From Bradyrhizobium sp. OK095 (GTDB lineage Bacteria > Pseudomonadota > Alphaproteobacteria > Rhizobiales > Xanthobacteraceae), in the NCBI RefSeq assembly GCF_900109945.1, contig NZ_FOBX01000002.1, positions 744,001 through 808,000 of the forward strand: a DNA stretch of 64,000 nt, written 5' to 3'. Every line of letters begins with the position of its first letter. The stretch's first letter is position 1. The notes under the pieces were generated by a model. That model searched no databases and had not been told where the DNA came from. It saw nothing but the letters and a program-made list of their open reading frames with translations. The position numbers and the translations under genes were made by a program. This document shows, piece after piece, positions 59,735 to 64,000 of the stretch.

Positions 59735-60952
59735 TCAAGCGGCCTTTGAGGGCAGCGCCAGCGCGCGGCCGAACATCATGTCGGAGCGGATCGCGGCGAC
59801 ATTCTCGCGATTACGGATCAGCCCGAGATACCAGAGCGCATCGGCGGTATCGCCGATCAGCACGGCGCCGGTGAGCCGGCCTTCTGCAATCACGAGCTTC
59901 TTGTAGGTGCCGCGCCTGCGATCTGACAGCACGAGGCTCTCGCTGCCCTCTCCGCCCATGAAATCGCCGGCGGAAAACACGCCGACGCCGGAGACTTTCA
60001 GATTGGTTGAGACCACGCTGCCCGGATACGAAGCGGGCCGCCCGGCGAGATGCTGCGCCAGCACCCGCGCCTGCTCGTAGGCCGGCTCGACCAGACCATA
60101 ACAGGTGCCGCGATGCTCGGCGCATTCGCCGAGCGCGTAGATGTCGGGCGAGCCCGTCTGCATCACGTCATTGACGACGATGCCGCGGTTGACCGCGATG
60201 CCGGCTTCCTTGGCCAGCGCGCTGTTGGGCCTGATGCCGGCGGCGAAGATCACCGCATCGGCCTCGAGGCGGCTGCCGTCGGCAAGCTCGACGGCCTCCA
60301 CCTGGCCATCGCCATGGAGGCACTTGGTGCTGGCATTGAGCAGGATGCGGATGCCCTTGCGCTCGACCAGAGTCTTCAGCAGATCGGCCGCCGGCCCGTC
60401 GAGCTGGCGCTCCATCAACCGGTCCATCAGATGCAGCAGCGTCACCGGCGCGCCGGCCTTGGCGAGGCCGTAAGCCGCCTCTAAGCCGAGCAGGCCGCCG
60501 CCGACCACGACGACGCGCTTCTTCGCGGCCGCAAGCGTCAGCAACAGGTCGACGTCGCGGGTGTCGCGGAAGGTGTGCACGCCGGCAAGATCGGCGCCCG
60601 GCACGTTGAGCCGCAGCGGCGTCGAGCCAGTCGCGAGCACGAGCTTGGAATATTCCATGCTCTCTTCGCCGGCGATCTTCAGCTCGCGGCGGCCGGTGTC
60701 GATCTCGGTGACGCGATAGCCGTAGCGCACGGTGACGCCGCGATGGCGCCACCAGTCCGCCGGCCGCAGCTCGATCTCGTGCGAGCCGGTTTCGCCGGCC
60801 AGCACGGAAGAGAGCAGCACGCGGTTGTAAGCGAGCCGCGGCTCTTCGCCGATCACAGCAACCGCGTAGCGGCCGAGTGCGGTCTTGGCGAGCTCGTCGA
60901 CCAGACGCGCGGCCGCCATACCGTTACCGACGATGACCAGCGGTTCACTCAC
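59735..60952 (-). CDS. flp: FAD-dependent NAD(P)H oxidoreductase, electron donor to nitrate reductase
   Basis: A 405-residue flavoprotein starting at GTG 60952, with AGGAG 7 bases upstream. The FAD-binding motif is VIVGNGMAAARLVDEL and the NAD-binding motif is VVVGGGLLGLEAAYGL, with LATGSTPLRL typical of NirB/NasB-type N-terminal domains. It lacks sirohaem and Rieske domains, so it is not a nitrite reductase. In the Bradyrhizobium system Flp passes electrons from NAD(P)H to NasC and also to the Bjgb globin. It lies between bjgb and nasC. Confidence 0.9.
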   Translation of the reverse strand: MSEPLVIVGNGMAAARLVDELAKTALGRYAVAVIGEEPRLAYNRVLLSSVLAGETGSHEIELRPADWWRHRGVTVRYGYRVTEIDTGRRELKIAGEESMEYSKLVLATGSTPLRLNVPGADLAGVHTFRDTRDVDLLLTLAAAKKRVVVVGGGLLGLEAAYGLAKAGAPVTLLHLMDRLMERQLDGPAADLLKTLVERKGIRILLNASTKCLHGDGQVEAVELADGSRLEADAVIFAAGIRPNSALAKEAGIAVNRGIVVNDVMQTGSPDIYALGECAEHRGTCYGLVEPAYEQARVLAQHLAGRPASYPGSVVSTNLKVSGVGVFSAGDFMGGEGSESLVLSDRRRGTYKKLVIAEGRLTGAVLIGDTADALWYLGLIRNRENVAAIRSDMMFGRALALPSKAA

Positions 60953-60962
60953 AAGGCATCTC

Positions 60963-61391
60963 CTATTCGGCGGCCTGCGCCTGCGCGCCGTAGGCCTCGG
61001 AAATCATGTAGCCTGACAGCACGCCGTAAGCGTCGGTCCAGGCCGTGGCGAGTTCGGGCGTCCAGGCTTCGCCAAGCCCCTTCTCCAGGGTCCACAGCAA
61101 GGTCGCGCCGACCACGGGATAGTGCTCGGCCTTGGCGCCATAGGCGACATGACGCTTGGCGAGCGCGGAGGCCGCGGGAAGAATCGAGTTCAGGTTCGAG
61201 AGACCGCCGACGACGGCGGCGAGCATGCCCATCAGCTTCTTGCGCTGCTCGGTCATGTCCTCGGGAAACATCGCGCGCACGGACGGCGCCACCTCGAACA
61301 GGCGGTCGTAGAACAACACCGAGGCTGCTTCGGAAATCGGCGCGACCTTGGAAAAGCTCTGCTGGATGAGGGTGATCTGCTCGGGCGTCAT
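60963..61391 (-). CDS. bjgb: Single-domain haemoglobin (Bjgb)
   Basis: A 142-residue bacterial globin similar to Vitreoscilla haemoglobin. The B-helix region is FYDRLFEVAPSVRAMFPED and the proximal histidine is in ALAKRHVAYGAKAEHYPVVG. There is no FAD/NAD reductase domain, unlike flavohaemoglobins. ATG 61391 has AGGAG 7 bases upstream; the frame to 61433 is not used. In Bradyrhizobium this globin in the nitrate operon is reported to detoxify nitric oxide, taking electrons from Flp. It is followed 10 bases later by flp. Confidence 0.92.
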   Translation of the reverse strand: MTPEQITLIQQSFSKVAPISEAASVLFYDRLFEVAPSVRAMFPEDMTEQRKKLMGMLAAVVGGLSNLNSILPAASALAKRHVAYGAKAEHYPVVGATLLWTLEKGLGEAWTPELATAWTDAYGVLSGYMISEAYGAQAQAAE

Positions 61392-61471
61392 GATGTTCTC
61401 CTGCCTGTTTCGGTTTGCCTTGGTGCGCGCCATTGCGAACCAGGTTCATGGGTCAAACGTCATCAGCGAGA

Positions 61472-61495
61472 CTTCTCCCCGCGTACGGGGAGAAG
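61472..61495. repeat. Short perfect hairpin between narK and bjgb
   Basis: CTTCTCCCCG (61472-61481) and CGGGGAGAAG (61486-61495) are perfect complements around CGTA. It lies 19 bases after the narK stop inside the nitrate operon. There is no T run, so read-through is likely, and it may tune the level of the downstream genes. Confidence 0.75.
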
Positions 61496-61513
61496 CGAGT
61501 TTCATACCAAGTG

Positions 61514-62893
61514 TCACACCCGAGCTTCGGCGAGGCCTGGCGCGCCCTCACCTTGCGGGCTGCGACGCAGGTAGAACCACCAGGTCAGTGCGAGGCAGGA
61601 GGCGTAGAAGCCGAGATAGATCGCGAGCGCGAGCTGCGGCCCGCCGGTCATGGCGATCGACTTGCCGAAACCGGTCGGGATCAGATAGCCGCCGACGGCA
61701 CCGACCGCGCCGATGAAGCCGACCGCGGCACCGCTCTCGATGCTCGCCGTCTTCAGGGCAGCCGCGCGCGCCGCATCGCCCTTGCCGCGAACCTTGAACA
61801 AATTCTGCTCGCGGAAGATCGAGGGGATCATGCGGTAGGTCGAGCCGTTGCCGATGCCGGTCGTGACAAACAGGATCAGGAACATCGACAGGAAGCCGAT
61901 GAAATCCTTCTGCCCGACGAAGTAGAGCACCCCGACCGTCGCCGCCGCCATCGCCATGAAATTCCAGAAGGTGAGGATCGAGCCGCCGATCTTGTCGGCG
62001 AGCAAGCCGCCGAGCGGCCGCGACAACGAGCCGACCAGAGGCCCGAGGAAGGCGATCGCGATCGTCACCGTCGGAAACTGCGTCTTGATCAGCAGCGGAA
62101 ATGCCGCGGAGTAACCGATGAAGGATCCGAACGTCCCGATATAAAGATACGCCATGATCCAGGTGTGCTTGCGCTTGACCACCGCGAGCTGGTTCTTGAT
62201 CGACGATTTGGCGGTGGTGAGGTTGTTCATGAAGAACACCGCACCGAACACCGCGATCGCGATCGGTATGACCCACATCAGGCCGGCGTTTTGCAGATAC
62301 ACGCCGCCGACCGGGTTTGCCTGGAACAGGTTGATGACCGCGAGCGTCATCAGGATCGGGGTCAGCAGCTGCACGCTGGAGACGCCGATATTGCCGCCAG
62401 CCGCGTTCAGCCCCAGCGCCCATCCCTTCATCCTGTCAGGGAAGAAGAAGGAGATGTTGGTCATGCTGGAGGCGAAATTGCCGCCGCCGAGACCTGCGGT
62501 CGAGGCGATCAGCAGCATCAGCCAGAACGGCGTGTCGGGTAGGCTGACGAAATAGGCGAGCGACAGCGTCGGAATGAACAGGATCGCCGCACTGAAGATG
62601 GTCCAGTTGCGGCCGCCGAAGGTCGTGACCGCGAATGTATAGGGAAAGCGCATCAATGCGCCGATCAGCCCCGGCACCGCCACGAGCTGGAACAGCTCGT
62701 CGGTAGAGTAGTGGAAGCCGGCCTGCGGCAGCTTGGTCGCAACGATGCTCCAGATCAGCCACACCGAGAAGCCGATATGCTCAGCGACGATCGACCAGAT
62801 CAGGTTGCGCCGGGCGATCGATTTACCGCCCGCATTCCAGAACGCCTCATCTTCGGGGCGCCAGTCAGATATCCACGTCGGACTCTTGGTCAT
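61514..62893 (-). CDS. narK: Nitrate/nitrite transporter, NarK/NasA family
   Basis: A 459-residue major facilitator protein with about 12 hydrophobic segments. The nitrate signature motifs are present as STAGLGGGNFASSMTNIS and GFIGAVGAVGGYLIP, and conserved arginines are in GALMRFPYTF and NGSTYRMIPS. It imports nitrate or exports nitrite across the inner membrane. It precedes bjgb-flp-nasC and follows the nitrate ABC ATPase gene, from which it is separated by a 326-base regulatory gap. Confidence 0.93.
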   Translation of the reverse strand: MTKSPTWISDWRPEDEAFWNAGGKSIARRNLIWSIVAEHIGFSVWLIWSIVATKLPQAGFHYSTDELFQLVAVPGLIGALMRFPYTFAVTTFGGRNWTIFSAAILFIPTLSLAYFVSLPDTPFWLMLLIASTAGLGGGNFASSMTNISFFFPDRMKGWALGLNAAGGNIGVSSVQLLTPILMTLAVINLFQANPVGGVYLQNAGLMWVIPIAIAVFGAVFFMNNLTTAKSSIKNQLAVVKRKHTWIMAYLYIGTFGSFIGYSAAFPLLIKTQFPTVTIAIAFLGPLVGSLSRPLGGLLADKIGGSILTFWNFMAMAAATVGVLYFVGQKDFIGFLSMFLILFVTTGIGNGSTYRMIPSIFREQNLFKVRGKGDAARAAALKTASIESGAAVGFIGAVGAVGGYLIPTGFGKSIAMTGGPQLALAIYLGFYASCLALTWWFYLRRSPQGEGAPGLAEARV

Positions 62894-62917
62894 TGCAAAT
62901 CCCTTCTAGGCTCACCG

Positions 62918-62954
62918 CTGCTTCGTTGCAGGCTCTGCCTCCAGGCATGGAGGC
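62918..62954 (-). promoter_or_regulatory. Tandem hexaloop hairpins, candidate NasT (ANTAR) RNA target
   Basis: Read 5' to 3' on the minus strand, the first hairpin has stem GCCTCC/GGAGGC and loop ATGCCT (62954-62937). After a 5-base linker the second has stem CTGC/GCAG and loop AACGAA (62931-62918). Two adjacent hairpins with 6-nt loops opening with A are the architecture bound by ANTAR antiterminators such as NasT; the second loop also has G at position 4, while the first has C. It lies 25-61 bases before the narK start. Confidence 0.4.
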
Positions 62955-63039
62955 GCGCGTCGAGGCCAAGCCCCGATGGCGAGTTCACGATGCTGATTGA
63001 TGATGTGAGGGACGTCGTCGTTGGCGTCGGGCAAGGTAA

Positions 63040-63056
63040 TTCAACTTCCGTGCCAA
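63040..63056 (-). promoter_or_regulatory. Sigma-54-like promoter element upstream of narK
   Basis: On the minus strand TTGGCACGGAAGTTGAA matches YTGGCACG-N4-TTGCW at the whole -24 block. The -12 block is TTGAA, so the GC is replaced by GA. It lies about 147 bases before the narK start, which would leave a leader of roughly 135 bases. Control of nitrate genes by NtrC and sigma-54 is common in rhizobia, but the -12 mismatch weakens this call. Confidence 0.4.
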
Positions 63057-63150
63057 CTGCGCGCAATCAGGAAATACAGGGAATTCAGGAGCTTATTCGA
63101 ATTGCCCGAAGCTTTTGCAAGGCGATTTCGCACGCATATTTTGCGATTCG

Positions 63151-63181
63151 CTCAATCCTTGTGCGGCGCACAAGGATTGAG
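63151..63181. other. Perfect 14-bp hairpin after the nitrate ABC ATPase gene
   Basis: CTCAATCCTTGTGC (63151-63164) and GCACAAGGATTGAG (63168-63181) are perfect complements around GGC. It lies 38 bases after the ATPase stop. Neither strand has a T run after it, so it is not a classical intrinsic terminator; it may protect the transporter message. Confidence 0.7.
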
Positions 63182-63219
63182 CTTGATGATCCAAAATTAG
63201 GCGAAGCGTTAACGATGCG

Positions 63220-64000
63220 TTACGCGGCTTCGACGAAGCGATGACGCTCATAGAGGAATTCGAGCACGCGCTGGCGGCACTTCAGGTAGGTGGTGTTGGT
63301 CGCGAGTTCGAGCCGCTTGCGGGGACGCGCGAGCGGCACCTCCAGCACCTCGCCGATGCGCGCGCTCGGACCGTTCGTCATCATTACAATCCGGTCGGAC
63401 AACAGCACGGCCTCGTCGACGTCGTGGGTGATCATCAAAATGGTGTTGCCGAGCTTCTGATGCAGCGCCATCACCGAGTCCTGGAGATGGGCGCGGGTCA
63501 AAGCGTCGAGCGCGCCAAAAGGCTCGTCCAGCAGCAGTACCTTCGGCTCCATCGCCAGCGCGCGCGCAATGCCGACGCGCTGCTTCATGCCGCCGGAGAT
63601 TTCGGACGGACGCTTGTCCCTGGCATGGGCCATCTGCACGAGGTTGAGATTGTGCATCACCCAGGCGTCACGCTCGGCACGGGATTTGGTCCGGGCAAAG
63701 ACCTTGTCGACGCCGAGCCTGACGTTCTCGTAGACAGTCAGCCACGGCAGCAGGCTGTGGTTCTGGAACACCACGGCGCGATCGGGCCCTGGCGAATTCA
63801 CTTCGCGGTTCTCCAGCAGCACGCCGCCGGTCGAAGCGGTCGTGAGCCCGGCGATGATGTTGAGCAGGGTCGACTTGCCGCAACCGGAATGGCCGATGAT
63901 GGAGACGTACTGCCCTTTCTCGATGGTCAGGTTGATGTCCTTCAGCACCTCCGTGGTCGCGGCGCCGCGGGTAAAGATCTTGTCGATGTGGTCGAGCTTC
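63220..64000 (-). CDS. nrtC: Nitrate ABC transporter ATP-binding protein (5' end outside window)
   Basis: The reading frame remains open to the window edge (the last residues visible before the edge include LDHIDKIFTRGAATTEV), so a GTG at 63948 is an internal codon and not the start. About 260 residues are seen: Walker A GHSGCGKST, signature ISGGMKQRVG, Walker B VLLLDEPFGALD and H-loop MITHDVDEAVLL. The insertion VDKVFARTKSRAERDAWV and the ending LYERHRFVEAA are typical of NrtC/NrtD nitrate importers. The symbol follows Bradyrhizobium nrtABC usage. It lies upstream of narK. Confidence 0.87.
   Translation of the reverse strand, partial: KLDHIDKIFTRGAATTEVLKDINLTIEKGQYVSIIGHSGCGKSTLLNIIAGLTTASTGGVLLENREVNSPGPDRAVVFQNHSLLPWLTVYENVRLGVDKVFARTKSRAERDAWVMHNLNLVQMAHARDKRPSEISGGMKQRVGIARALAMEPKVLLLDEPFGALDALTRAHLQDSVMALHQKLGNTILMITHDVDEAVLLSDRIVMMTNGPSARIGEVLEVPLARPRKRLELATNTTYLKCRQRVLEFLYERHRFVEAA

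Larger units (their letters stand above)
62894..63219. other. 326-base regulatory gap before narK
   Basis: No plausible gene is present. On the minus strand, from the ABC ATPase stop to narK, it holds a perfect 14-base hairpin (63151-63181), a sigma-54-like element (63040-63056) and two tandem hairpins with 6-nt loops (62918-62954). This arrangement suggests that narK-bjgb-flp-nasC can be transcribed and controlled separately from the upstream transporter genes. Confidence 0.65.

Noticed and set aside
63151..63181. Calling the perfect hairpin an intrinsic terminator
   Set aside because: Neither strand has a T run after the stem, so the classical requirement is not met.
63220..63948. Treating GTG 63948 as the start of the nitrate ABC ATPase
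   Set aside because: The frame continues upstream to the window edge with typical ABC N-terminal sequence (LDHIDKIF), so the gene is truncated by the window and the GTG is an internal valine codon.
1..64000. CRISPR arrays, insertion sequences, prophage genes, rRNA and tRNA genes
   Set aside because: I looked for regularly spaced direct repeats, transposase or integrase motifs and cloverleaf or rRNA-like stretches and saw none; the repeats present are isolated extragenic palindromes.

Overview
The window looks like chromosomal DNA of a Bradyrhizobium-type alphaproteobacterium. This is inferred from four things: high GC content, the gene order nitrate ABC transporter - narK - bjgb - flp - nasC on the minus strand at 57.0-64 kb (an arrangement known from Bradyrhizobium diazoefficiens), a wealth of periplasmic-binding-protein transporters and catabolic genes, and several families of long dispersed palindromes (for example three copies of a GTCATTGCGAG...CTCGCAATGAC element). 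I see no rRNA, tRNA, CRISPR array, transposase or phage gene. Most genes lie on the minus strand.

Layout. 1-4.8 kb: a tightly overlapped signalling operon consisting of an orphan Tat-exported solute-binding protein, a Cache/HAMP histidine kinase, a single-domain receiver, a receiver-class III nucleotide cyclase and the start of a further gene. 4.9-10.1 kb: a TetR-controlled RND efflux pump (regulator, membrane fusion protein, inner-membrane pump) with a clear palindromic operator and an intrinsic terminator. 10.2-12.6 kb: a split thiamine-diphosphate decarboxylase divergent from a cytochrome P450, followed by a decayed potassium-channel fragment joined to a palindromic repeat. 12.9-17.7 kb: a sensor kinase - receiver - hybrid kinase phosphorelay without an output domain.

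18-26.4 kb: a catabolic operon (ABC permease, NMT1-like binding protein, ATPase, enolase-superfamily enzyme, Gfo/Idh/MocA oxidoreductase, DUF993 aldolase-like protein, TIM-barrel isomerase) with a TetR gene upstream. I cannot name its substrate. 26.5-32.3 kb: VOC protein, two PfkB sugar kinases, ferredoxin-reductase-like flavoprotein, enoyl-CoA hydratase and histidine phosphatase. 32.3-42.3 kb: sugar-acid catabolism, with a TRAP transporter (dctPQM-like) and IlvD/Edd dehydratase divergent from a GntR regulator over a symmetric operator, then a uronate-dehydrogenase-like enzyme, an SMP-30 lactonase and an aldehyde dehydrogenase; together these suggest oxidative uronate or aldonate breakdown.

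42.5-45.4 kb: a homodimeric-type 2-oxoacid dehydrogenase E1 divergent from an Lrp/AsnC regulator. 45.5-46.5 kb: polyphosphate kinase 2. 46.5-50.8 kb: a two-gene module of a membrane-anchored CHAT-like cysteine protease and a Sec-exported metallophosphoesterase, which I consider the best candidate for an undescribed system. 50.9-55 kb: alcohol dehydrogenase, DMT-family transporter, aldo/keto reductase and a second SMP-30 lactonase. 55-56.9 kb: a P1B-type ATPase with a TPC motif.

57-64 kb: nitrate assimilation. Nitrate enters by the ABC transporter and NarK and is reduced by NasC with electrons passed by the Flp flavoprotein, while the Bjgb globin probably removes nitric oxide. The leader before narK carries a sigma-54-like element and two tandem hairpins with 6-nt loops that resemble the RNA target of NasT-type antiterminators.
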